In this document: positions 1 to 5,805 of the stretch, piece after piece
Layout of the letters: each line of letters starts with the position of its first letter
Numbering within the stretch: position 1 is the stretch's first letter
Source of the DNA: Nanobdellota archaeon
GTDB lineage: Archaea; Nanobdellota; Nanobdellia; Woesearchaeales; GW2011-AR9
Direction of reading: 5' to 3'
NCBI GenBank assembly: GCA_030695685.1
Contig: JAUYPT010000129.1
Span: 1 to 13,568, forward strand
DNA: 13,568 nucleotides
The notes under the pieces: generated by a model
What the model saw: the letters and a program-made list of their open reading frames with translations, nothing else
Database searches by the model: none
Told to the model about the DNA's origin: nothing
Made by a program: the position numbers and the translations under genes

Positions 1-244
1 TCCTGGCGTGATTGATAGTGTTAAATTCACGGTAGATCAATTACGGCGCTGTTATAGTACAGATCCAGAATTTGGCCGGAATGAGATTAATTTCCGCCTG
101 CAGTTAGGTGACAAATCCATTACCACAAATAATTATTTTAATATTGACCATTTTACGATCACCAAAAAAGTGATTCTTGTTGAAGATAATCAGCATCATC
201 CAGAAACAATAACTATTTTTGTGCAGGCGGGAGGGCGGCGATGA
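1..244 (+). CDS. C-terminal part of an unknown protein (5' end outside window)
   Basis: The reading frame is open from the window edge (codons in phase from base 2) to a TGA at 242-244, so the GTG at 8 is probably an internal valine and the true start lies upstream. The visible ~80 residues alternate polar and hydrophobic residues in a beta-rich pattern, with no recognisable catalytic motif and one cysteine. The stop overlaps the next start as ATGA (241-244), which indicates translational coupling. The two genes that follow are membrane-anchored at the N-terminus, so this is plausibly the extracytoplasmic part of a surface or pilin-like protein from the same operon. Function is not recognised; the context is the only hint. 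Confidence 0.6.
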   Translation, partial: PGVIDSVKFTVDQLRRCYSTDPEFGRNEINFRLQLGDKSITTNNYFNIDHFTITKKVILVEDNQHHPETITIFVQAGGRR

Positions 245-537
245 ACCAGCGTGGGATAATGGATGATTGGTTTGATTTCATGTTTACACTATTGGCAGCA
301 TTCCTGCTTTTTATTTTGGTGCACAGCATGCTCATTGGCAGCATTGAAGATCAGAATCAGGAAACAGTTCAGAAGACAGAATGGGCGGCAGATGCCTATA
401 ATCTCATTTTAGAAAATAAAATCAGGGAAGAAGCAGGACAGCAGATTGATATTCCTGAGTTACAGCAGCGGCTTGATACCATCCAGAAAGTAGGCATAGA
501 ATCTCCTGCAGATTTCCCGGATGTTGGAGGATATTGA
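241..537 (+). CDS. Small single-pass membrane protein, pilin-like operon member
   Basis: A 98-residue protein starting at the ATG that overlaps the upstream stop (ATGA). A ribosome-binding-like purine stretch (GGGAGGGCGGCG) precedes it directly. Residues 1-12 are polar with an Arg-Gly pair (R4-G5) and acidic D8-D9. Residues ~13-33 form one hydrophobic transmembrane helix, and the rest is a charged, probably helical domain rich in E and Q. This architecture (short polar N-terminus, one helix, outside domain) resembles archaeal type IV pilin-like proteins, but I see no clear class III signal peptide cleavage site, so processing is uncertain. Its final codons contain the GGAGG ribosome-binding site of the next gene. 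It is probably assembled with its neighbours at the membrane; no specific function is recognised. Confidence 0.65.
   Translation: MNQRGIMDDWFDFMFTLLAAFLLFILVHSMLIGSIEDQNQETVQKTEWAADAYNLILENKIREEAGQQIDIPELQQRLDTIQKVGIESPADFPDVGGY
526..530 (+). promoter_or_regulatory. Ribosome-binding site that fixes the start at 539
   Basis: GGAGG lies inside the last codons of the upstream gene, 8 bases before ATG 539. It supports 539 over the in-frame ATG at 521. Confidence 0.75.
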
Positions 538-538
538 G

Positions 539-1252
539 ATGTTTTCTACACGGGGCGCAATTTTTCATTGGATTATTTTTGGCATTGTTGCTGCTCTCGG
601 TTTATTCTTCCTGCTGACAAATAGTTTTGCTCCATCGTTAGGAACACGGGGAGAATGGCACCTTGATTTTCTGTATGACGCAGTCTATGCTGCAGAGATC
701 GATCTTTTAGCATTAGATCAGGATGCCCGTGATTTTGGGCAGGATACTGCACTACAGTTGGCACAGAACGGCGGATTTAGGGGGAATTCATCCTGCGGCC
801 AAGATCAACAATATCAATTATGGAATGACCCCAATCAGTGGTGTATCCACAATGTTAAAGAAATAGTAACGACACTGTATCAGCAGCATTTCCTGCCTCG
901 TGATTTTGAAATACTCTTTCTCAACAATTCCATTGCAGGAAAAAGCGGCCGCAAGCAGATTAATGCTTCTTCAAATTATATCCAAATGTATACTTATAAT
1001 TATGATTTTACTGTTGATATTGGCTATAATTTCAATGAGTATGTTTTGTTGGAACAGGAAGCCAGGGCACTCGTCGCTCTGTGCAGGAATGATGATAATC
1101 TTAGCAACTGCCTGGAACAAAAACCATCGTCTTGGACTCTTTGCGAACCTGAAATTTCATCTGCAACAGTTGCCTTTTGTGTCCCTAGTCCGGTAGATGC
1201 AGTTGTTAACAATAATCCGATCCGCTACCAGTTCGCCTTGGATTTTAGTTGA
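539..1252 (+). CDS. Membrane-anchored cysteine-rich pilin-like protein
   Basis: A 237-residue protein. I chose the ATG at 539 because a perfect GGAGG (526-530) lies 8 bases before it; an in-frame ATG at 521 has no such site and would only add six residues. The N-terminus is MFSTRGAIFHW followed by a hydrophobic helix to about residue 28, which resembles an archaeal type IV pilin-like leader (R-G then hydrophobic), although no glutamate is visible at the usual +5 position. The remaining ~205 residues should be outside the cell. They contain cysteines in three loosely spaced pairs (CGQ...WC, LC...NC, LC...FC), consistent with disulfides in an exported domain. It is the last gene of a tightly packed run of three. 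It may be a minor pilin or surface component; the exact family is not recognised. Confidence 0.65.
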   Translation: MFSTRGAIFHWIIFGIVAALGLFFLLTNSFAPSLGTRGEWHLDFLYDAVYAAEIDLLALDQDARDFGQDTALQLAQNGGFRGNSSCGQDQQYQLWNDPNQWCIHNVKEIVTTLYQQHFLPRDFEILFLNNSIAGKSGRKQINASSNYIQMYTYNYDFTVDIGYNFNEYVLLEQEARALVALCRNDDNLSNCLEQKPSSWTLCEPEISSATVAFCVPSPVDAVVNNNPIRYQFALDFS

Positions 1253-1274
1253 ATGATCTTTTGTGGAGTATATT

Positions 1275-1282
1275 TTTATAAA
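1275..1282 (+). promoter_or_regulatory. TATA box of the leaderless gene at 1305
   Basis: TTTATAAA is centred about 26.5 bases before ATG 1305. Archaeal transcription normally starts some 25-27 bases after the TATA centre, so the transcript should begin at or next to the start codon. No ribosome-binding site is visible before 1305, which fits leaderless translation. Confidence 0.65.
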
Positions 1283-1304
1283 ATGCCCCTCTTTTTAGCT
1301 TCGT

Positions 1305-2342
1305 ATGACTATTTATAATGACTTAATCGCTGTTGTCTGTGAGAAACCTTCAGAGTTAGAACGCTGGCTAGTCTTCGCCGATAAATTAATGGAAGACGGC
1401 AATGCTCATGGCGAAGCTGTAGCGAGTGATATTTATCTGCGCAGGGGAATGATTTCTGGCGAACAAGCACAAGAAGCACGAGAATTTTTACGTAACAAGC
1501 GGAAAGAAGTGTGGCAGTGGTATGCTGGTGAGGGAGAACAAATTCCTTCTTCTTATTTCTTGGAAAATAATGATTTATGGGTGGGCGCATTTCCATTACG
1601 TTTTCCGAATAAATCAAAAATGAATCAAAAAGATAGTGTATTTGTAGGCGAAGAATTTCCGAGATCTGAAATAATGCCACGAGCTGATACTTATGCTCGT
1701 GGAGTTCATCAATTGCGTCAGCATTGCAAACAAGAAACGAGTATAACACATATAACACATCCTATATTTGAGATTGATAGTAAGAAAGTCTACCGTCCTT
1801 TCACATTTAAAGAAAATATTCTTGCCAGAGTAGAAGATTACTGGACGCTGTATAATAGTGATGGAAATAAAAGAGATATTGACAATAGATTACGTTTATT
1901 TAATACCTGGCTGGACTCCTGTACTGGCATTGCGTATAAAGTAAATTCCCCTGAGTTTAAAATTATTCTTCAATCGCCGCATTTGATCGGCATCAATGAA
2001 GATTTTAATGATGAATTTTTACCGATTGATTACGCTTCTCTTCTGGGTGATGGAGTTATAACATTAAACAGAAATAATGGAACGTATAATCAAGTATTAA
2101 CACAAGAACAAGTGCCGGAACAGCCTGCATGGAATGCAGCTGTCGAAGAGGATAAACCACTGCTACAGGAACATACTGATATTATCTTTTCTCAACGAAA
2201 AAGAAATAATATGGGCTTCTGGCTGAGAACTGGTGTTGCGGAAGATCAACTGCGGGCGTTGTTTGTCTACAATCTTGACAACGATTCCTATGCCTACGGC
2301 AGCAGCTATCTTAACGATAACGGCCGTTGCCTCGCCAAGTAG
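1305..2342 (+). CDS. Unknown protein with repeat-companion-like (TIGR02996-like) N-terminus
   Basis: A 345-residue soluble protein with its own TATA box and no visible ribosome-binding site. Residues ~5-45 hold the pattern LIAVVCEKP...RWLVFADKL followed by DGN-x-x-GE, ending DIYLRR. This closely follows the repeat-companion domain TIGR02996, known from planctomycetes and myxobacteria, with consensus of the type L-x(2)-I-x(2)-xP...R-L-V-x-A-D-W-L-E-E-x-G-D-P-x-G-E-F-I. The similarity is my reading, not a database hit. The remaining 300 residues match no family I recognise and show no transmembrane helix or signal peptide. The truncated gene at the right edge carries a similar motif, so the pair may be distant paralogues. 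Function unknown; it could be an adaptor or scaffold, but nothing in the sequence proves this. Confidence 0.75.
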   Translation: MTIYNDLIAVVCEKPSELERWLVFADKLMEDGNAHGEAVASDIYLRRGMISGEQAQEAREFLRNKRKEVWQWYAGEGEQIPSSYFLENNDLWVGAFPLRFPNKSKMNQKDSVFVGEEFPRSEIMPRADTYARGVHQLRQHCKQETSITHITHPIFEIDSKKVYRPFTFKENILARVEDYWTLYNSDGNKRDIDNRLRLFNTWLDSCTGIAYKVNSPEFKIILQSPHLIGINEDFNDEFLPIDYASLLGDGVITLNRNNGTYNQVLTQEQVPEQPAWNAAVEEDKPLLQEHTDIIFSQRKRNNMGFWLRTGVAEDQLRALFVYNLDNDSYAYGSSYLNDNGRCLAK

Positions 2343-2357
2343 CCCCGTTGTGGTTTT

Positions 2358-2382
2358 GCGCGAAGCGCCGCGTCATTTTTTT
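2358..2382 (+). terminator. Possible terminator after the repeat-companion-like gene
   Basis: A short GC-rich stem (GCGC-GAA-GCGC, 2358-2368) is followed by a run of seven T (2376-2382), 15 bases after the stop at 2342. The T-run alone is the usual archaeal termination signal; the stem is short, so it may be incidental. Confidence 0.45.
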
Positions 2383-2412
2383 GAATTCCTATAGCCTCAA
2401 TAATCTAAATCC

Positions 2413-2419
2413 TTATAAA
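2413..2419 (+). promoter_or_regulatory. TATA box of the RPA-nuclease operon
   Basis: TTATAAA is centred 26 bases before ATG 2442, and the bases between are nearly all pyrimidines with no ribosome-binding site. The transcript is therefore predicted to be leaderless, which also supports ATG 2442 over the in-frame TTG at 2439. Confidence 0.65.
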
Positions 2420-2441
2420 CTTTTTTTCTGTTCCTTTTTTG

Positions 2442-3440
2442 ATGTATAAAATTCCGTTGGCAGAAATTAAATCTAAAATTGTCAGCAGTGGTAAATTAGA
2501 TTCAACGCAGTTAGAGCTGCGCATTAAGGGTAAGATTAATGAATTGTCCGGATTAATCAGTGAAGAAGGCGCAGCCCATATCATCGCCAATGAATTAGCG
2601 ATAGAATTAGTCAATCCTGATAAAGACCGCTTGAAGATTAAAGAAATTTATAGCGGCATGCGCCGGATTTCCACCGTAGGGAAAATACTCCGTAAATTTG
2701 ATGTCCGTGAATTTTCGAAAGGCGAGCGCAAGGGAAAAGTCTGCTCCCTTCTTATAGGAGATGAAACGGGAACGATCCGTGTTGTCTTCTGGAACGATCA
2801 GGTAGATCAATTATCAAGCGTTACAGAAAATAATATTATTATTGTCAAAGATGCGTCCGTGCGGGATAATAATGGCAGCACTGAAATTCATTTCGGCGAG
2901 AATAGTTCCCTCGACATCAATCCTGAAGGCATAACGATGGATGCCGTGCGGCAGAGCTTATCCTACCAACGAAAAACAATTGAGATGCTGCAGCCTGGCG
3001 GAGAAACAGTAGAAATTGTAGGCACTGTCGTCCAAGTCTTTGATCCCCGTTTCTTTAACGTGTGTTCGCAGTGTAATAAACGGGTGAATGAGGTTGTTAA
3101 TGGTAACGAAAAACAATTTCAGTGCGCAGCGCATGGTAAGGTAACGCCTTCCGTATCCTATGTCTTGAATTTAGTGCTGGACGATGGCAGCGGCAATATT
3201 CGGGCAGTGTTCTGGAAAGAACAGACCAATAAAGTTGTCAGTAAAATGGAAACGGATTTTCTGCTCTTTAAGGACAATCCTGCTTCATTTGAAGATATCA
3301 AGACGGATTTGCTCGGAGAGCAGTTTAAAATGGGTGGAAGAGTTCAGAAAAACGAAATGTTTGACCGTTTGGAATTTAATGTACAGTCGGTGGAAAAAGC
3401 CAGGCCGGAAGAAGAAATCGCCCGTTTGCAGCAGCAGTAA
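2442..3440 (+). CDS. rpa: Replication protein A (single-stranded DNA-binding, OB folds and zinc motif)
   Basis: A 332-residue single-stranded DNA-binding protein that protects ssDNA in replication, recombination and repair. Residues ~1-55 form a helical N-terminal domain (IKGKINELSGLISEEGA) typical of archaeal RPA. The first OB fold spans about 66-160 (ISTVGKILRKFDVREF...GDETGTIRVVFWND), the second about 188-265 (VEIVGTVVQVFD...LDDGSGNIRAVFWKE), and a further OB-like segment may end the protein. Inside the second OB fold sits a zinc motif, C208-x2-C211 and C228-x2-H231, the kind found in archaeal RPA41-like and eukaryotic RPA70. The start at ATG 2442 is set by the TATA box 26 bases upstream. 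Its stop overlaps the next start as TAATG, so it is coupled to the COG4741-type nuclease. Confidence 0.9.
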   Translation: MYKIPLAEIKSKIVSSGKLDSTQLELRIKGKINELSGLISEEGAAHIIANELAIELVNPDKDRLKIKEIYSGMRRISTVGKILRKFDVREFSKGERKGKVCSLLIGDETGTIRVVFWNDQVDQLSSVTENNIIIVKDASVRDNNGSTEIHFGENSSLDINPEGITMDAVRQSLSYQRKTIEMLQPGGETVEIVGTVVQVFDPRFFNVCSQCNKRVNEVVNGNEKQFQCAAHGKVTPSVSYVLNLVLDDGSGNIRAVFWKEQTNKVVSKMETDFLLFKDNPASFEDIKTDLLGEQFKMGGRVQKNEMFDRLEFNVQSVEKARPEEEIARLQQQ

Positions 3441-3880
3441 TGGCAGACTATAATTTTACAACCATAATTCTGATTGTCATTTTAGTTGTTTTAGCATATT
3501 TTGTCGGCCAAAAAGTAGGTGCGATGCTTCGTGACCGCTATTGGCAGAAAGAAGTGGAAAATATCCGCAAAGATGCCGTGAAACGGTCGCGTGCTGTTCT
3601 TGGCGGACAGTTTTCGGAGCAATTGGCGCCATTCCTGCCTGATTTTAAATTTAATCCCACAGAATGCCGCTTCCTGGGAAAGCCGATTGATTTTGTTGTT
3701 TTCCCGGGCATGGATGGCAAGGAGATTACAGAAGTTGTCTTTGTGGAAGTGAAAAGCGGCACTTCTTCATTGTCAACCGTCGAACGGCAGCTGCGTGATG
3801 TTATCAAAGAGAAGAAAGTATCGTGGAGTGAATATAGGATACCGGAAGGAGTGACGGAAGAGAAGAAGGAAGATTCTTAA
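3440..3880 (+). CDS. Membrane-anchored endonuclease-like protein related to Hjc (COG4741 type)
   Basis: A 146-residue protein. Residues ~6-27 are one transmembrane helix, followed by a basic linker and a PD-(D/E)xK-type nuclease core. The likely active site is E60 (GGQFSEQ), D84 (KPIDFVVF) and E103-V-K105, followed by the SGTSSLS-x-VERQLRD helix. This matches the archaeal family described as a predicted secreted endonuclease distantly related to the Holliday junction resolvase Hjc. The family's real substrate and orientation at the membrane are not established. Its start overlaps the RPA stop by one base (TAATG), so it is made from the RPA transcript. Its stop overlaps the convergent Fe-S gene by four bases (3877-3880). 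The RPA link suggests work on single-stranded or branched DNA, but this is inference. Confidence 0.85.
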   Translation: MADYNFTTIILIVILVVLAYFVGQKVGAMLRDRYWQKEVENIRKDAVKRSRAVLGGQFSEQLAPFLPDFKFNPTECRFLGKPIDFVVFPGMDGKEITEVVFVEVKSGTSSLSTVERQLRDVIKEKKVSWSEYRIPEGVTEEKKEDS

Positions 3881-4251
3881 TATCCTCTTTTCAGAAATAT
3901 CCCCTCCTTCAACAACATCACTACTTTATCTTCAAGTTCTGAAGGAATAGTTTCTAATTTATGGTGGTTATAACACAAAGCAATATAATTAACATACGCA
4001 GTGACTTCTGTTGTTGTATTAACTATAGTGAAAGTAACTGCATTTCTATCATTGAGAATAAAAGAAGAAGCATTTCGTGCAGAACAGAATCCTAAACAAG
4101 TCTGAAGGTAAATATTTAATTTTCCATCTAAGCCACGATCTGCTAATCCTTTTTCATAGGTTTCTTTCAAGTTTTGGGTACCAGTGCAATCGAAACAGCG
4201 TACACAGATATAAAGAGAAGGTCTGCCAAGAATAGTTGGTGTTGTTTCCAT
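3877..4251 (-). CDS. Small thioredoxin-like [2Fe-2S] ferredoxin-type protein
   Basis: A 124-residue protein on the minus strand. I chose the ATG at 4251 because a TATA box (4276-4283) lies about 28 bases upstream; an in-frame ATG at 4269 would sit only 10 bases from that box. Near the N-terminus is YICVRCFDC (C16, C19, C22), then a helix and strand, then CLGFC (C52, C56) and a beta-strand region. A cysteine cluster followed by C-x3-C in a short alpha/beta fold is the pattern of thioredoxin-like [2Fe-2S] ferredoxins (including DUF1636-like proteins). It is most likely an electron carrier or metal-binding protein. A sixth cysteine (C93) is near the end. Partner unknown. Other metal-binding roles remain possible. 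Confidence 0.65.
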   Translation of the reverse strand: METTPTILGRPSLYICVRCFDCTGTQNLKETYEKGLADRGLDGKLNIYLQTCLGFCSARNASSFILNDRNAVTFTIVNTTTEVTAYVNYIALCYNHHKLETIPSELEDKVVMLLKEGIFLKRGY

Positions 4252-4275
4252 GGTTAAAACTATAATCATTCAAGA

Positions 4276-4283
4276 TTATATAA
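4276..4283 (-). promoter_or_regulatory. TATA box of the Fe-S protein gene
   Basis: The palindromic TTATATAA is centred about 28 bases before the minus-strand ATG at 4251. No ribosome-binding site precedes that ATG, so the transcript is probably leaderless. Confidence 0.55.
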
Positions 4284-4341
4284 TTTTTTCATCTAGAGTG
4301 TATAGTAAAAGCCACTCCCCACTGGACAACCTCGGCTAGAC

Positions 4342-4349
4342 TATATAAA
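4342..4349 (+). promoter_or_regulatory. TATA box of the radA operon
   Basis: TATATAAA on the plus strand predicts a transcription start near 4372. This leaves a leader of roughly 80 bases before ATG 4454, much longer than for other promoters in this window. Confidence 0.65.
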
Positions 4350-4371
4350 CAACCCATTCTCTTACTCATTC

Positions 4372-4453
4372 AGCAATCAAAATTGGTTGCGCCTCGCTAA
4401 GGTTAAAATTAGCCTTGGTTTGAAATAAAACGCGAAAGCAAGAGGTGTTTAAC
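4372..4453 (+). promoter_or_regulatory. Structured 5' leader with possible ribosome-binding-site sequestration
   Basis: The predicted leader of the radA operon holds two inverted repeats. GCAATC (4373-4378) can pair with GGTTGC (4385-4390). Bases 4396-4419 can fold into an RNA hairpin of about 11 pairs including three G-U pairs and a two-base loop (CTAAGGTTAA with TTAGCCTTGG). In addition, GCGCCTC at 4389-4395 is complementary (with G-U pairs) to GAGGTGT at 4442-4448, which contains the ribosome-binding site of the first gene. The leader could therefore exist in an open and a closed form. This is a paper fold; no known riboswitch class is recognised. Confidence 0.4.
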
Positions 4454-4753
4454 ATGAAAACACAACAACTAGTGCAAACTATGCACAAATCCGGTAATTT
4501 ACCGGAAAAGAAATTCAGGGCAGGAGCTCTTTCTGCAACTGTCTGGCTCAATAAGGGCCAGAAATTAGATGGAGAAGAATCAGAGTATAGGACAATCTCT
4601 ATTGACCGGAATTACATGGACAAGGATGGAAAGTGGCAGTCCAGCAATTCATTACGGGTTAATGACCTGCCTAAAGCAGCCGTCGTGCTGCAAAAAGCAT
4701 ACGAGTATCTTGTCTTCAAGGAGCAAGATTTATTTATTGGAGGTGTTCAGTGA
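4454..4753 (+). CDS. Small conserved protein upstream of RadA, possible ssDNA-binding
   Basis: A 99-residue protein. The ribosome-binding site AGAGGTG (4441-4447) lies 6 bases before ATG 4454, so I prefer this start to the in-frame GTG at 4445. The N-terminus is basic (LPEKKFRAGALSATVW). A beta-strand-rich core follows (YRTISIDRNYMDKDGKWQSSNSLRVND), then a C-terminal helix (LPKAAVVLQKAYEYLV). The fold pattern of beta-sheet then helix, with aromatic and basic residues, recalls small archaeal nucleic-acid-binding proteins of the PC4/Whirly style, but I cannot name the family. Its stop overlaps the radA start as TGATG and its last codons contain the GGAGGTG for radA, so the two proteins are made together. 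A role as a RadA partner or ssDNA binder is inference from context. Confidence 0.7.
   Translation: MKTQQLVQTMHKSGNLPEKKFRAGALSATVWLNKGQKLDGEESEYRTISIDRNYMDKDGKWQSSNSLRVNDLPKAAVVLQKAYEYLVFKEQDLFIGGVQ
4739..4745 (+). promoter_or_regulatory. Ribosome-binding site of radA
   Basis: GGAGGTG within the end of the preceding gene, 7 bases before ATG 4753. It sets the start at the ATG that overlaps the upstream stop (TGATG). Confidence 0.75.
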
Positions 4754-5721
4754 TGTCAGCAGAAACAGTAACAGAGTTGAAAATGGAAAAAATAACCATG
4801 CAGGATTTACCCGGCGTTGGTGCTGCAACCGCCGAAAAATTGGAAGCAGCAGGATATAGAGATTTAATGGCCATCGCCGTGGCAACGTTAGGAGAATTAA
4901 TCGAAACGACCGGCATGTCGGAAGCAGTTGCCCGAAAGATGATTAATGCTGCCCGTGACAGCATGAAAATGGGTTTTGAAACCGGTACTGATGTGTTAAA
5001 GAAACGGCAGAATGTTTCCAAAATCAGCACCAGCAGCCAGAATTTCGATACTTTAATGGGCGGCGGGTTTGAGACTGGCGCAATTACAGAATGTTTTGGT
5101 GAATTCGGCTGTGGAAAAACACAGATTGGCCATATTTTGGCAGTAAATACGTTGAAAGAGGATCCTGATGCCGTTGCCGTTTATATTGATACGGAGAATA
5201 CATTTCGGCCGGAGAGAATCATTCAGCTGGCAAATGGCGCCGGTATCGATCCTGACAATGTTTTAAACCGGATTATGGTCGCCAGAGCGTACAATTCCGA
5301 TCATCAGATGCTGCTGACAGAAAAGATAGAAACTCTGATGTCAGAACAGAAAAAGAAAGTACGGCTAGTCGTTGTCGATTCTTTAACCTCGCATTTCCGG
5401 GCAGAATTTATCGGCCGGGGAACACTGGCAGAACGGCAGCAGAAATTGAATCGCCATATGCATATGCTGTCAAAAATAGCCAACACCAATAACATCTGTG
5501 TGTATGTCACCAATCAAGTCATGGCCAAGCCTGATCAATTTTTTGGCGATCCTACTGTTGCTATTGGTGGCCATGTTGTTGCGCATGCTTCCACTTTCAG
5601 AATTTACCTGCGAAAGGGCAAGAAAGGAACACGGGTTGCAAAATTGATTGACGCGCCTAATTTAGCGGACGGAGAAAGTTGTTTTGAAATTCAAGAAGGC
5701 GGATTACGAGACGTTAATTAA
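4753..5721 (+). CDS. radA: DNA repair and recombination protein RadA
   Basis: The archaeal RecA/Rad51-family recombinase: it forms ATP-dependent filaments on single-stranded DNA and drives strand exchange. The 322 residues are full length. Residues ~13-70 form the N-terminal helix-hairpin-helix domain (LPGVGAATAEKLEAAGY). The polymerisation motif is F75-E-T-G78, then the ATPase core. Walker A is GEFGCGKTQ (116-124), Walker B is LVVVDS (205-210), and the SLTSHFRAEF-x-GRGTLAERQQKL segment and L2 loop (NQVMAKPDQFFGDPT, then IGGHVVAHASTFR) are intact. No intein is present. The Walker A serine common in RadA is a cysteine (C120) here. It is translationally coupled to the small protein before it. 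A T-rich stretch follows the stop. Confidence 0.97.
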   Translation: MSAETVTELKMEKITMQDLPGVGAATAEKLEAAGYRDLMAIAVATLGELIETTGMSEAVARKMINAARDSMKMGFETGTDVLKKRQNVSKISTSSQNFDTLMGGGFETGAITECFGEFGCGKTQIGHILAVNTLKEDPDAVAVYIDTENTFRPERIIQLANGAGIDPDNVLNRIMVARAYNSDHQMLLTEKIETLMSEQKKKVRLVVVDSLTSHFRAEFIGRGTLAERQQKLNRHMHMLSKIANTNNICVYVTNQVMAKPDQFFGDPTVAIGGHVVAHASTFRIYLRKGKKGTRVAKLIDAPNLADGESCFEIQEGGLRDVN

Positions 5722-5741
5722 TAATTAAGAAATTCTTTCTT

Positions 5742-5773
5742 TTTAATTCTTTTAATTTTTTCTTTCTTTAGTC
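5742..5773 (+). terminator. T-rich terminator region of the radA operon
   Basis: Several T-runs (CTTTCTTTTTAATTC, then AATTTTTTCTTTC) begin about 20 bases after the radA stop. Archaeal RNA polymerase terminates on such U-rich tracts without a stem. A further T7 at 5801-5807 lies at the end of the convergent epimerase gene. Confidence 0.55.
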
Positions 5774-5805
5774 TAATACCTCGCTGCTTGCTGTGGTTGG
5801 TTTTT

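Noticed and set aside
900..1196. Plus-strand open frame of 98 codons within the cysteine-rich protein gene
   Set aside because: It is a shifted frame of a well-supported gene, with a hydrophobic composition produced by the frame shift and no start signal.
1309..1758. Minus-strand open frame of 149 codons opposite the gene at 1305
   Set aside because: The opposite strand has a promoter, domain-like motif and full-length frame; this one has neither promoter nor recognisable protein pattern.
4753..5721. Possible RadA defect from the G at the FxxA position or the Walker A cysteine
   Set aside because: Methanogen RadA also has a glycine at that place, and the cysteine is a mild change in a loop where the essential glycines, lysine and threonine are intact.
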